Source of the DNA: Dermacentor variabilis
Taxonomy: Eukaryota; Arthropoda; Arachnida; Ixodida; Ixodidae
NCBI RefSeq assembly: GCF_050947875.1
Contig: NC_134568.1
Coordinates: forward strand, 262,178,115 to 262,242,114
Direction of reading: 5' to 3'
DNA: 64,000 nt
Made by a program: the position numbers and the translations under genes. Below are positions 35,072 to 46,808 of this stretch, in pieces. Every line of letters starts with the position of its first letter. Position 1 is the stretch's first letter. The notes below the pieces were generated by a model. It was not told where the DNA came from, did not search any database, and saw nothing but the letters and a program-made list of their open reading frames with translations.

Positions 35072-37654
35072 GTATGTATTATGACGTATTATGTATTATG
35101 GGTATGTATGTATGAGGCACCGAGGCAGGCTGCGTGAAACGAGCTGAAATGTTTTTGTGCGCTTATCAATCGTTTTTGTCATTTTGGTTTTGGGCCACTG
35201 GATGCTTCCCGGGCAGGACACCGATGCCGACAACGACTCCGGCGCGAACTTTGCTGCATGAGTTTTCGTGCAACAACGTCGACAAAACCAGTCACCGTCC
35301 GATGGGCGGCTGAACGTATAGATCGCACCGCAAAGCGACTGGTAGAACGCGTACGCTTGAATTTAAAATTATTCACGCTTAAAGTGCATCCAAACCTGCT
35401 TCTGAAGTTGAAATGTACGAACTTGAGCACTAGCCAACCGCCCGCGTCAATTTTGAGCAGGGGTCGATTCTGCTCAAATGAGGTTAGCTCTAGCGTTAGC
35501 AGCCGAGTTCATGACACTGTTAGGCCAGCTCTGAACATACGCAGCAGGACGATAAAAACTACTATTATGGTTCAGTTTGATCATAGTAACCACAGCTCTT
35601 TAAACGGATGATAGTGCGCTTTGAGTGTTTATACAACGCTATAGTACGCACCAGAACGACACGTTTGTTTACATCGGTACGTACGAACACCACTCCCTGT
35701 TCGCTTCAAGTACAGTGTAAACCGGGTACCACTACCATAAAATAATAACGAAATATTGCAAAACAAACAGGTTCGCGCCAATGTGAAGCGTCGTATAACA
35801 TTTAGACGTGCAGGTATGAGCGCCCCGGCACTTCGAAAATGGCGACTAGGTTATCGTATAGTATGGGGAGGGCGGTTACTATACTGATTCTGATAGCTTG
35901 CTCTCAATTTTCGTGCTATTCACTGGGCACGTAGTTTGTGTGTTCGACAGCGTATTGTTAGTGTAAACTATGCGCGCATAGGCGCTCATTTAAAGAGCGC
36001 GTAGCTTTCAAACCAAAATACAGATGCCTACCTTACTCGTGCGGTAACTGAGTGATAGGTTGTTTACGCTGCAGTACCGTCACTTGTTGCCTGTTTGGCG
36101 TAAGAGGAAAACTGTGATTCACGGTAACTAAGAAATTCTTCAGTATAACAATACACACAGGTATGCCACTCTACGTAGTCACATTTTCGGCAGTGACCCG
36201 GTCTGCCAACTAGTCGGCCGAATGTTGGTGCCAGCGTCAGGTCAACTTCTCGTCGGCATGGGTGTCTTGTCGGCTTAAAGTGTGACACACAGCACGTTAA
36301 CTGAATATTCTTGTAAACAGCCGGAATTTCTACCGGAGCCCTAGAGCAAATACTGCGCCGCTGGCACTGCGCCTACAATGTGAGTTCGCGCCCACATCGA
36401 CTGTGGTGCAGGCTACGCGCGCTATTGCATATGCATGCGTCGCCTGCTCCACGAACTACCGACGCTGTACAAGATATTTCCGGCGCTTGCCGATAGGGCA
36501 CAGTGCAGGTGCGCTCGGGTATGCAAAAGGCAGCTTAGCGCCAACAGGTAAAAAATTAACTACATTGCACTATACTCCTGTAAAGGGTGCACCGCCGTGA
36601 ACATAGACTTTTTGAGGCAAAGCCACCATACGGAGCGCTTTTGGGGAAATGGGACGAGTTCGCGTGGACTGAGCAGGGCTCGCGCGAGGCAACGGCGACT
36701 GGGAGGCGACTTCGTCAGTGCCCACACAAAGTGAGTATTAGTCGTAGACTAGGTAAAAATTAACAGCATGGGCACAATTAGCGCGAATATAAGCACATCG
36801 CACTATCGACTGCACTATCTCCGTGATCGGCCGACTTGCATGGCTTCTCGGTCAAAAAAGGGTCAACCAAGTGTCGACGCTAAAAAAGACATGGCAGGCG
36901 TAACTGCACGTGAAATACGACACAGAAGATATAAAATGAGTGAATATAAAAACAAATACAAATATACAAATGAGATACGAAATGAGTGTACAACAAGCAT
37001 GAAAAATAGACGGGAAACGACAGAATAGATATAATCAGCTATAAACGATCGAATCATTAGAACCATAATTTACCTGAATCTTGTATTCTTTAGCATCAAC
37101 ACTTGGTTGAACCGACCCTCCTTTTTATTTTTATTTTTAATGTCAAGCAGCTACCCGAGCGCCGGGACGTCAATGTGACGTCAAAATTTATAAACTACTT
37201 TCTCGCATTTGGGGAATATATTCTAGAATTTTGCTAGGCTGAGCCTTGGGCTCTTTTAGGATGAAATGGCATCCTTCTTTGCCAATCAACAATTAACTAC
37301 ACCACAGGAGATGCTGCGAAAATCTACGAAGTCGCGGTAAGCTTATGTTGAGTGCGCCCTCGGCACCAATCCATCGTTTTGTGGGCCTGTTCTCTCCTAC
37401 CAAGCCTACTAAGAGTGGCAATTTTGCAGTTGCGAAATCTAAATTTACTAATGCAAGTTAATATAGCGTCCCTTTAAGAACTATGATCAATATAAGGTTT
37501 CTTTTGACCAACGTACTTTTTGTTTGCTCCTCCCAATACGAAGGCAACCTTCACTGTATAGAAATTTCGCTGCAGGCTCAACGTTCTGCTTGTTCGTCGT
37601 GCTGCGTGTGTTATACAAACCGCGCCCTTGATAAATAAGCGGTACAGTTGCTTT

Positions 37655-38214
37655 CCCACTAACTGTGGCGCAAGCGGAACAACGGGGAAGAAAAATCAAG
37701 AAGCGGGGCGGCGAATTGGCAGGAAGGCGTGAGAAAAAGAAACCTTGGCGCCGGCCTGCTTCAAGCGCCGCCCGATCGAGTCGCACTCGCCAGCGGCCAA
37801 GCAGTCGACGCTGGTCGGCGGCGGCGGCGCGTGCGATCAATCACATGGAGGCTGCGGCCGAGTCGTGTCTGAATGAACACGCGCCGGGCCGCTCGAGCCT
37901 CCGCCGCGCCGAAAGGTCAAGAGATCGATAGCAGCGCGCCCCGCACAATTCAATTTGGATGGGTGCAGGGCGCGCGCGCGCGCTCTCTCTCTACGGCAGC
38001 TAGAGTTCTAATCGCAGTCCCACGTGCTCGGCCCTGAGGGCACCGCGCCGGCAAGTCACCCGATATTCTCCTTGCCCCGTTCAGAATTTTCGGCGCGCTG
38101 CGATTTCTCTGTCACGCATGCGCTATCTTCCTTGACGGGCGTGTCGTTGCTGGACGCACGCGCTCCAGAAAAGCGCGATAGATTTATTCACATGGAGCTT
38201 TTATACTTGAAAAG
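37655..38214 (+). promoter_or_regulatory. CpG-rich region ending in a consensus splice donor: possible promoter and first exon
   Basis: The strongest CpG enrichment in the middle of the window runs from about 37655 to 38160, with gcgcgcgcgcgctctctctc at 37971-37990. It is followed by gaaaag|gtaagt, a perfect splice donor, after 38214. That is the look of a 5' exon and promoter of a host gene transcribed to the right. An ORF starts at an ATG near 37844 and stops near 37931 (MEAAAESCLNEHAPG and an Arg-rich end). No conserved domain is visible and no downstream exon could be recognised. A donor of this quality also occurs by chance, so this is a suggestion only. Confidence 0.3.
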
Positions 38215-38224
38215 GTAAGTATTT

Positions 38225-39130
38225 TGTTGCACTTTGTTTCCCTATCATCAAAAAAAAACGATGCGATACTCGCGGCCTCGGCCTGAGAGTCCGGTCGGAT
38301 TCAGTTCAAAAATTGAGTTCCACGAGCTGCGTGGCTTTAGGATAAGTCGGATAAAACCACTCTGTTTTTTTTTTTTTCAACCTCCTTCGGACGGAGTTTT
38401 TGGTCGCCACTGCTCCCTGCTGACCTAGATGTATGCTGCAAACGACTCAGACCTCATCAATTTTGTGATGTAGAGTAAAAGAAAAAGGCTTTAAGAGGCG
38501 GCGCTCGGGCGGCGCGAAAGCCGCCAACAGCTTATGAGCAGGCCTACTTAAAGAGAAGAACCTCCTCCTCTTATGTTAAATTTAGATCCATATATCGGCG
38601 AATGTGGGCAGAAATACTGAAAAACGGAGTCCTTTTGTTTGAGGTCGGATAGCCATGACTGGCCGACGCCCCACTTTTTCGTGTTTTGTTGCGTGCTGTT
38701 CGAAGTTGTGTTGCAAATTAGGCGATAGTGTACCCATAGATTTTGCTAAATTTTGCTCTCGCCATATGGCGTAAAACACCTCGCTACTTGAGGCTTCACC
38801 GCGCTTATCTAGCTACAAGATATGTGACTTATAGCCGTGATGCAAGCACGCTTTCAATTATCTTTCAGCCTGTGGTCGCCTAACCGACTGTAATTCGATC
38901 ACTGGTTAATGGTCATTTTCGATGGCCATCGAACACGAGGGCTATCGAGTCTGTGGGCATTTACAAAGTACAATTGAGATCTCAAGGGCACTTGAAAGAA
39001 GTCTGGTACCTCATCAGTAGTTCAATAAACACCATGTATATATTCTAAAATGTCAGAGAGCGTTTAAAGTGGTGCTTTATAATTATTCTGCAAAAGAAAT
39101 ATTTTCGTGGAAGAACATCTGACAAAAACT
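38225..39130. other. No gene recognised
   Basis: AT-rich sequence after the possible splice donor, with a 12-T run at 38366-38378. If the upstream exon is real this would be intron. No domain or element end was seen. Confidence 0.4.
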
Positions 39131-39135
39131 GCTTG

Positions 39136-39375
39136 AGCCGCCGCTGTAGCACATTGGCTATGGCGGTGCGCTGCTGAGCTCGAGGTCACAGATTCTATAA
39201 CGGACGCAGCGGCAGAATTTCGACGAGAGTGAAGTGCAAAAAAAAATTTTTTTTTATTTAGATTTAGGTGCACGTTGAAGAGCTCCAGGAGGTCAAGATG
39301 AATCCGAATCATCCCCCCCTCCATTCGGCGTGCCCCGTAATCATATCGTGGTTTTGGCCCGTAATAACCCAGACC
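39136..39375 (+). mobile_element. Ruka-type SINE, diverged
   Basis: gccgccgctgtagcacattg and ggctatggcggtgcgctgctg are followed by gagctcgaggtcacagattc (degraded B box), tttaggtgcacgttgaag, gagctccaggaggtcaag, ggcgtgccccgtaatcat and cgtggttttggcccgtaa. The order and length match the full-length copy. An A/T run near 39237-39257 interrupts it. Confidence 0.85.
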
Positions 39376-39825
39376 TCATTTACGAAAAACTGTCTGCTTT
39401 TCAGAAACACAATCTCTTCAGACTGACATACGTAGATAAGGTCCTACGTCGCAGCTCGTCCCGTTTCGCTTTCAGCGGCATGTATATCGCGCATTTTTGT
39501 GTATCATGACAATACAGAGTCTGCGGTGACCATGCGTTTCTCTGACGAGTTTCAGAAAAAAGAAATACATCTCAAAGGCACAATAAAAAAAAAAAGCCTG
39601 GTTGGCTTTGTTAATGCCACGATGACTCAGTGCGCGATAGCGATAGTCGCCGCAACCCGGAAAACGCTAAACGCTGAGGGTTGTCCAATGTCGCCTAAAC
39701 CGCGCGTTGTGTGGAGAATGCATCAAATAGATATAATAGTTTGGACTGTATTACAGCTACCAATTGAAATTTATCGATTATGGCGCAGTATGTCCATAAT
39801 AATGTTTTAGGCCTCAGAGCAAATG

Positions 39826-40001
<176 letters not shown>

Positions 40002-40010
40002 GCCGCCATC

Positions 40011-40843
40011 ATGCCTCGAGATGAAGGTGCTCCCAGTTCCGCATCGGCAGGACCAGCCCCGATTCACCACTACCAAGAGCCACGCGCGTTCTCCGCAAAG
40101 GCGACGAGTGGTTCACCCATTATGAGAGGGTAAGCCAGGACAATCACTGGAACGCTGCCTCCCAGCTGCGGAACGTTGCTTTCTTTTTCACCAACACTGC
40201 GATGGTTTGGTATGGCAACCATGCGAACGCGCTAACTATCTGGGCCTGTTTCGTTGAAAAGATCAGGAAGTGCTTTGGTGATTCGGATGCTAAGAAGAAA
40301 GGAGCGGAATTAACATTAGCTTACAAGGCTCAGGTCCCCGGAGAGACTTGCACCCCATTCATCGAGGAAGTTCTAAAACTGTGCAAGACCGTAAACCCTC
40401 TAACGTCAGCAGAGGATGAAGTATTACACCTTTTAACGGGAATCGCGGAAGCGGTGTATAACTTCCTCATTGTAAAAGACAAATTGGAAACCCTACTAGA
40501 TGTGATACGGCACTGCCGTAACTTCGAAACCCTGAAGACTCGTCCAATTACAGCGAAATTTGGACGGCCAGCTAACGTGACGACTGTGGTCATTGTGGAC
40601 ACGAGTTTTCCAGCAGACTTATCATCTACCATTCGTCAGATTGTCCGTGAGGAGCTCCTTCGACAGCACGAACAAGCATGTTATGTGGCGCCACATTGCA
40701 ACTCCTGTACTTTCCGAGACGCCGTTTGTGCAACCCCCTCGACTCCTTGGCAGCACTCGGTAAACGTTGCGCACATAGGCAGCTATAGAGACGGCCTGCA
40801 TTATGGCCTGAACCAACCATCCTATAACGATTCATTTGACTGA
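40011..40843 (+). pseudogene. Gypsy gag (capsid-like), frameshifted
   Basis: Opens with [12 protein letters not shown] at ATG 40011. A frameshift near 40090 moves it into the frame that carries [41 protein letters not shown] and FIEEVLKLCKTVNP, the usual blocks of gypsy-type gag (retrotransposon gag/capsid domain). It ends at TGA 40841-40843 with TIRQIVREELLRQHE about 60 residues before. No CCHC knuckle is seen after the capsid. Gag would form the particle around the RNA genome. This copy is frameshifted and lacks pol. Confidence 0.8.
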
Positions 40844-41039
40844 AGCCTTGATTAGCGCCCACGCAACATTCGTTCTCAAAAACCAGCCACCGCCAATATA
40901 TCACTTGCAAGGAGAGAATATTCGTTACCCTCAACGCACGGCTGCGACTGAACATTGTTATCAGCATTCTAAAGTTCGCCCTGTCATCGTCAACAGCTAC
41001 AGAAGTTTCACGTTTCTTCTTATATTCCACCATTGTCCG

Positions 41040-41395
41040 ACGTGAGCCTCCTTGCATCATAATCAGCGATCGTGGGAATCAATTTACCGCAGACGTTGTC
41101 GAAGAGGCCCGTCGTCTCGATTCAGCTAGCTTCCGACATTCGACGCCGTACCATCCACAAACTAATGGTCTGGTTGAACGTACAAACAACGCTTGCCAAC
41201 ATGCTATCCATGTATGTCGATTCCGCACATAACAGTGTCCTGCCCTTTGTCACCTATGCTTTTGACACCGCAAGACACGAGACCATCGGTTACTCACCGT
41301 TCTTCCTTTATGCTCGTCAGCCTCGCATCGCGCTCGACACCATGTTTCCTTACTTCGCTCATGACAATGACTTATTACCAAGATTAGCCAAGCCG
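41040..41395 (+). pseudogene. Gypsy integrase core fragment
   Basis: One frame gives EPPCIIISDRGNQFTADVV and FRHSTPYHPQTNGLVERTN, the second catalytic Asp (in SDRG) and the Glu (in GLVERTN) of the DDE integrase core. After a frameshift near 41185 the frame beginning before 41193 continues with LPFVTYAFDTARHETIGYSP and FFLYARQPRIALD. The first catalytic Asp lies in the deleted part. The join to PLE sequence falls around 41380-41410. Confidence 0.8.
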
Positions 41396-42100
41396 CTAAT
41401 GAAAAAAAAGGCAGCAGGTTGTTCCGTACCTGCATAAAGTGGCCTACAATTTAAAGGAAGTGGCCAGCAGGCACAAAATACCTATTGTTTTTTTCGGCTC
41501 CACGAAAGCGTGCCCACGCATCTCAAACCCACAGAAGCTGACCATTTGTGGTAAAAATCATACAAGGCCGTATGTGACTTGCGCGGTCGGTGTGGTGTAC
41601 GAAACTGCACTTAATTGCGGCAAAGTGTATACCGGCCAGACCGGCCGTTGCATCAACAATAGGGCAAGGGAACACGAAATGCCTCTTGGGTGCAGTCAAG
41701 CTGCTTATGTCAGCTTTTAGTCCAGTACAACATTTCTAGTGTATACTAGAAAAAATATTAAAGTTGCAGTTGAGCTGTCTGTCAAGAATAAGATTAATGC
41801 ACATTTGCCTCTGCACTGATTCCTGCACGTGTGAGCTAGACCTTTTCTATATCCGCATCCTTGGTAAAAGCAAATATTCTCTGGCACGGGATTTAATGGA
41901 GGCCTATTTCATCAACATCAAACGTGACGTCTTTGTCAGCGATACATCTGTGGCTTTACGTAGCACTGAACGACAGTTTCTGCACTGTATGATTGCATAA
42001 CGATCCAAACTTTAAGCATTTTCTGCAAACATGTGTACGCAATTGACCACCTTCGCCTATAAATATGATCCCGTCTGATTTCAATAAACCAGTTGCAAGT
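41395..42100 (+). mobile_element. Penelope-like element, 3' part with GIY-YIG domain
   Basis: KVAYNLKEVASRHKIPIVFF is followed by VTCAVGVVYETALNCGKVYT and GQTGRCINNRAREHE. GVVY and KVYTG stand for the GIY and YIG motifs, followed by the conserved Arg-rich helix. After a stop at 41718-41720 and a frame change, the end of the domain is read at 41764-42000 (ILGKSKYSLARDLMEA, then CALRSTERQ-like residues). PLEs fuse a reverse transcriptase to this endonuclease. Only the endonuclease end is present. A 3' part with ttcaataaacc (42080-42091) follows. Confidence 0.8.
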
Positions 42101-42109
42101 GACGCTCTG

Positions 42110-42420
42110 TCCTGTCCTAAAGCTTTTTTCCACCCTTGGCTGCGTATTAACTTCGGGAAACAAGTAGGGTGGCTAACTGGTCGTGCGTTTAGTGAACTCC
42201 CAACTTTTTTGTTCCTCCTTTTCCTACTCCTCCTCTTTGTGCGTTGAAGCATGCTAAATGAACCCCTGAACACACCAAAAACATAATATTTCGCCCCGGC
42301 TCGGGTATGTCTTCAGTGGTGCGCTGTCAAGTGACGTCTATCTTCATCTTATGTTTAGTAATATTTGAATAGGCTGTCGTGTATGTTCAATGTTCATAAT
42401 GTGAAAATTCATTAGGGAAG
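42110..42420. other. No gene recognised
   Basis: Short stretch after the PLE 3' end. A Leu/Phe-rich frame at 42180-42247 looks like a hydrophobic segment but is part of a CT-rich tract. Nothing else was seen. Confidence 0.4.
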
Positions 42421-42780
42421 TCAGACACACGTTCGCTGTCTCTTGGCTTCACGAAGACACGTAGTAAAAGAGCTTGCTTTATTTATTGCTCACGAGAGCG
42501 CCTCGCAAGAGGCACATTCGGCGCCGGCAACCTCACCATGCCGTCAACTTCGTTCTTGGCCATAACGTCTCGGCGTGCTATACAGTATAGCGGCACTGTC
42601 CTATTCTTTGGTGGGTGTACGGCAACCGTGTCTTTGTCCGCGCTCCCGCGAGGGGTTTGCGCCTCTTTCCACGCGCGCGCCATTTTTACTGTCTTCTCGC
42701 CGAGCGGTCAAGGGACGGACGAGATACTGTGGAAGCGGCGTCTTGGTTCCCCCTGCCCTGGCTCAAGCTAATAAAGGGAA
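42421..42780 (-). repeat. Possible LTR-like or terminal-exon sequence on the minus strand
   Basis: On the minus strand a 66-codon frame (42683-42483) ends at a stop embedded in GAGCAATAAATAAAGC, a tandem poly(A) signal, followed by a CT/GA-rich stretch. A CTATACTGTATAG box lies about 100 bp upstream of that signal. This layout (TATA, short leader, AATAAA) resembles an LTR, and also a small terminal exon. No TG...CA ends or duplication could be defined. Confidence 0.25.
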
Positions 42781-43238
42781 CTGCGCGCGAGACTGACAGC
42801 GATGAAAGCGCCGGCTCGTCCAAGCGTTTCCCCCATTAGCACCGATGGCTCCGCGGAGACCGGCCTCGCTTCACGGGCGCCGCAGCAACACGCCCGCGGC
42901 CGGCGGAACAGTGCGGAGTCCAGAATTGCTCGCACTGCAGTCCCCTGCCCAGTGGGACAATCTTCTTCCATCGTTGTAATCACCATGAGCAACGCGAGTT
43001 TCCTTCTTTGCTGTCTTTCCCCCCTTCCTTTGCTCGAGCATCACGGCCTTCGGCTCATCCTGCTGCATTCTTAAAGTGTTCTTTGTCTTTCTGGCTTAAC
43101 CAGCGAGGACTGCTGCGACGCGGCCTTGGAAAATATAAAGAAAAATAAAGGCCCTTGCTGATTTAGAATGTAAATTGAACTTTGGTGATTGCTAGCAGAG
43201 ACATGATTCGCTGGGCATAAACAAGACACGAAAAGGCG

Positions 43239-43256
43239 GTGGGGGGGGGGGGGGGG
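43239..43256. repeat. Poly(G) run
   Basis: A run of about 17 G. Other long G/C runs occur at 26297-26316, 54181-54196 and 63941-63950. Confidence 0.9.
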
Positions 43257-43623
43257 ACGCGGAAGTACTGCAGCGCGGATTAGGCCTTCCTTTCAGCCAC
43301 CCACCTTTTCCCTTTAATATGCATGAAAATGAAAGGCAGTGAAATGTTGTATCTAGTCTTGCCCTATTTTAACGGCTGCTTCGCCGTCTTTTCCCTTACA
43401 AGGCAGCTGGGATTATTCTAAGGCTGCTTACTCTGTTAAAGCCCCAGTCCTTGCAAATGCAGTTAACGGCCGCATGTGCCGAATTCTTTGGTTCACAATC
43501 AAGTGGCGCTCATCATCAATGCTTGTCGAGCTCTCGCTACACGTATAAGCGGCAGTTTAAGTTATTTGCTTCGCTGCTAAGATTCAACATTGTCAAGAGC
43601 TTCGGAGCCAGGCTTTATGTTTA

Positions 43624-43875
43624 CTATAGTCAAGGGTAAAACGGACGCCCACCAAAAATATTAAAATAAGAAGAAATCAAAACGTTTCAGCTCCCACACA
43701 CGTACATTCTCAGATTTCGTGTCTAGACACGTGATTGTGTACGTTCCTAGACACGTCATCTCCCCCCTTTCGTTTACTTTCATTGTGAACAAGGCTCCCG
43801 TATGGGAGCCGAAACGTCTTGGTTTCTTTTCTTTCAATCTTTTTGATCGGCGTCCGTTTTACCCTTGACTATGAG
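43624..43875. repeat. Inverted repeat formed by two PLE pseudo-LTR copies
   Basis: 43624-43696 (ctatagtcaagggtaaaacg at its start) is the reverse complement of 43803-43875 over about 73 bp with a few mismatches. The ~106-bp spacer contains gtgtctagacacgtga and cctagacacgtca, two related short motifs. Confidence 0.8.
43781..43818 (+). ncRNA. Hammerhead-like half motif in the PLE pseudo-LTR
   Basis: ggctccc (43793-43799) and gggagcc (43804-43810) form a perfect 7-bp stem with loop gtat, followed directly by gaaac and gtc. That is the layout of hammerhead stem II, the GAAA core strand and the cleavage triplet. PLE pseudo-LTRs are known to carry hammerhead ribozymes. The other core strand, CUGANGA, is not present in standard form; ttgtga (43784-43789) may be a decayed version. 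The second copy (44351-44376) has changes in both the stem and GAAAC. Probably a decayed ribozyme, not an active one. Confidence 0.4.
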
Positions 43876-44300
43876 CAACCCCTACCAGATGAGTTTTCGT
43901 CAAACTCTTAATTTCATTAATCTTCGCCGGGCGTACGGCCAAACTATCGCGACCGAAATTCACCGTCACGTTTCCCTCATAATCCGTGTTTCTGCTTTCA
44001 AAGGTCATCATCAGTTCAACTTGTCCTGCATGTCCCATGGTTTCATTCCTCGTTCCCTTCACCTCGGCCGACCCGTCATATCGAGTTTTGGCCTTAGCCT
44101 TGCTGCCAAGGCTGAACGCTTGCTTCTTACAGCCAGCATATTTACTGCAGGGAAACTCGAAAACGAAGCCTTCTTCTCTCGTCGTTATTTGGAGTTCCGG
44201 TACCCTGATGAATGTGCCAGCATTTTTCTTCATGCGAACTTCCAGGCGGCACGACATTCATATCGAGGGAAGCTATCCACAAGAACAAGCTGGAAAAAAA
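43871..44300 (+). pseudogene. PLE ORF, N-terminal fragment
   Basis: From ATG 43871 the frame reads MSNPYQMSFRQTLNFINLRR and later HHQFNLSCMSHGFIPRSLHL and SLAAKAERLLLTASIF. This resembles the region upstream of the RT in Penelope-like proteins (the FN.xC..xG.IP.SL motif). The frame stays open to 44347 but runs into the second pseudo-LTR, so the RT and endonuclease are missing. The copy of the ORF start behind the second pseudo-LTR (44424 on: MGNPDQTSFRRTLDF) soon loses similarity. Confidence 0.65.
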
Positions 44301-44474
44301 AAGACACGTACATAATCATCTCTGCCTTTCGTTTACTTTCATTGTGAAAAGGCCCCCGTATGGAAGCCGAAATGTCTTGGTTTCTTTTAATGTTTTTGGT
44401 CGGCGTCCGTTGTACCCTTGACTATGGGCAATCCCGACCAGACGAGTTTTCGTCGAACTCTTGATTTCTTTTAT

Positions 44475-46570
44475 ATGTTTACTGCTTCGAGAGCTTTACC
44501 ATAATCGGAGAGTTACGACTCAACGCCATTGTTTTGGCAAAAAAAGATTCTTCATTGTGAACGATGAACCCTAAAAGAAATTGCATCAGCGTAGAAATAT
44601 CAAAAGATGAACTGACGCGGGACGTGAAAATTGGTAACTCTCTCTACTAATGGCTGCTGAAGTGCAGATTCCCTAGAAGAACGCTGCGAGAATTCGTGGT
44701 TTCTTGGCTAATGCCTAATGCATGGGCATCAACTATACACAGTGGCAAGTCAAAAATGCTAAAAGTGTATCGTCATATTTACGTATTGCCAGCGTCGGTA
44801 GTGTTTTACAACCAACGGATTTCTCAGGTTTCACACAACGAGTACATCTCCTCAATCGAAAAAAAAATCAGCGAGAACCGACGCTTCTGGTCGCTACTAT
44901 AAGTATTGTTTCGTTATATTTCGATTCAGTATGCAGGACATTTTCTGCAGCTATGAAGTTTGGGTGGCAGAAAGGCGAAGTCACGTGGCGGGAATGAAGC
45001 AGACTTTTTGGTATTGTGCAAAACTTTCAGCAGTCTTTCCGAAACGCACACGCACCGAGTGATATAATTGAGGACACATTTATAATCAGACGATGCCTCG
45101 TCATAATGTGGGTGGCATTTTAACTGTTGGATGCATGCCATGTCTACGCTAGGTGTTGCGGACGTGCGAAATAGTATTCCCCTAGATTTCGACCGCAGCT
45201 CTGCTGCCTCGAACTGAAATGGGAGCCATATAAGTTATGGTGCCTGTAAGAAGTACCTGTGTTATATGTGGTTCAAGCGTCAAGGAGTTTTTGGTTTTCG
45301 TAATTTTTTTGCATCTATGATTGCTCAGAAACAACCCGAAGCATGGCAGTGGTACATTTGATAGGGCATTTGCTGGTGATGAGTGAAAGGCAGACGTATT
45401 TATGGCGGGAAATGAAGCCCCAGCGTGGCACCTAAGAGTCAGAGAAATGCAGGCTGCACAGCGGCGTGGGACGGCCAAAGCTCGCCACTGAGCTCTACGC
45501 ACTTATACTGTGCTATTATTGGTGCAACCGGCGCAAGGTGGCGGGTGGTTTGTTTCATCACTGCCGCCTTCCAGTGCACTGGAAACATTCAGCGCCGGCA
45601 TTCACAAAAACCACTTACGTTAGATTTGTTCGTAAGAACAAATTCCAGCCACTCTAAATGCTGCACATTTTATTAGCGAAGGCCGCGAGCCAATGGCAAA
45701 AAGCACTTACGAACGAAAAACTTTGTAAACTTGTTCTCAGGTTCTCTCGTCCATTATACCGTACAACGGTGATAAAAAGGACAGAAGTAGAGATGTGTGG
45801 AGATGTGGGCACGCGTCTACCTTTGACAACGGACTGTGACATGGCTGATAAAACCTACTAAATCAGAAGCACACTGTCGTCAAGTCGACATCTTCAGTCT
45901 GAGCTCACAGTGATGTGTAGTACAATAGAGTGTTCCTGAACAATACCCTTGCTTTCTTTATGCTAGGAGGTAAAAAAAAAGTAAAGGAAAACTGCGATTT
46001 CACGCAGTTTGTTTCTCGGTACTCTCTCTTCGTGACTGGCACTAGTAATAACGTTACCAGCACTGATGCAGGGATTAACGCTTCTTTGGTACAAAGTAAA
46101 AAGAGGGGCACAGTGCGTTTTTGAAATACCCACAGATGGAGGGTCATTTGTATTCTGGACCGCACCAACCCGATAGCAGAAACACGCGTCGCGGACTAAT
46201 CAACCCTTCTTTTGGTGTCTTGGTTCTTTCCCAAGTCTGGCTCCTTTCATCTTACCTTTCATCTTACTGGCCTTACAGGCCAGCAAATTAAATACGGTTG
46301 GTGCTGGGTAAAAGTATCCGTTTCATTACTTTCCCTTCTGGAAGAGGAAGCGCGGAGTTCACAGTAAAAAAACTAAACCTGAGCAATTCCGTGAAGCAGA
46401 AATTATTTCGGAGATACAGGCTTAACAAAGGCGACGCAAATCCAACAGGCACAAGACGGTAAGAGTGCAGGAATTCAAAAGAACTGAAAGACGACTTTCT
46501 TTTGAAATAATTGATTACGCGGGCTCACTCGGCTTAGAGAGACAATGTGCAAACGCATGAATGAACAGAA
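44475..46570. other. No gene recognised
   Basis: AT-rich, with frames of up to about 105 codons on both strands but no domain. A small hairpin, tggccttacaggcca, lies near 46268-46282. I see no mobile element here. Confidence 0.45.
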
Positions 46571-46574
46571 CGAC

Positions 46575-46808
46575 AATTATTTAAGATCTGGCTTTTTACA
46601 CCTAATCCACGATCTGAATATAAGGCACGCCGTAGTGGGGGCTGCGGAATAGTTTTGAGCACCTGGAGTTCTTTAACGTGCACCCGATGCATGAGTACGA
46701 GCTTTTTGCATTCCGTGCCCATTATAGTGTAGCCACCGTGGTCGGGATTGAACCCACGCCCTCGAGCTGAGCAGCTCAACGTAATAGCCACCGGGATACC
46801 ACGTGGGT
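46575..46808 (-). mobile_element. Ruka-type SINE, minus strand
   Basis: The reverse complement reads CCACGTGGTATCCCGGTGGC (head), GCTGCTCAGCTCGAGGGCGT, GGGTTCAATCCC (a good box B), CCACGGTGGC, GGGTGCACGTTAAAGAACTC, CAGGTGCTCAAAAC, ACTACGGCGTGCCTTATATT and CAGATCGTGG. Same order as the full-length plus-strand copy. Box B keeps GGGTTCAATCC; box A is degraded. Confidence 0.85.

Larger units (their letters stand above)
33505..37650. other. No gene recognised; a few inverted repeats
   Basis: No recognisable domain despite open frames of 60-140 codons (for example 33438-33800 minus and 34221-34637 plus), several of them in CpG-rich patches. The 74-codon minus frame at 36064-36288 includes GHCRKCDYVEWHTCVYC, a chance-level Cys cluster without flanking support. 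Structured spots are listed separately (33989-34032 and 35040-35071). Confidence 0.45.
43624..44470. mobile_element. Penelope-like element 5' end with pseudo-LTRs in inverted and direct orientation
   Basis: One ~75-bp sequence appears three times: inverted at 43624-43696, direct at 43803-43875, and direct again at 44358-44431. Its hallmarks are gggagccgaaac, cggcgtccgt and acccttgactatg. Each direct copy leads into the same PLE ORF start (ATGAGCAACCC / ATGGGCAATCC). Penelope elements are known for pseudo-LTRs in direct repeat and for inverted partial copies upstream, which is what is seen. The first direct copy is followed by about 150 codons of PLE N-terminus and then the second pseudo-LTR. 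The element is rearranged, with no RT domain present. Confidence 0.75.

Noticed and set aside
36064..36288. Cys-rich minus-strand frame that might be a zinc-binding domain
   Set aside because: One short Cys cluster without a recognised family or flanking exon signals.
43781..43818. Complete active hammerhead ribozyme
   Set aside because: The CUGANGA core strand is missing in standard form, so only a half motif is claimed.
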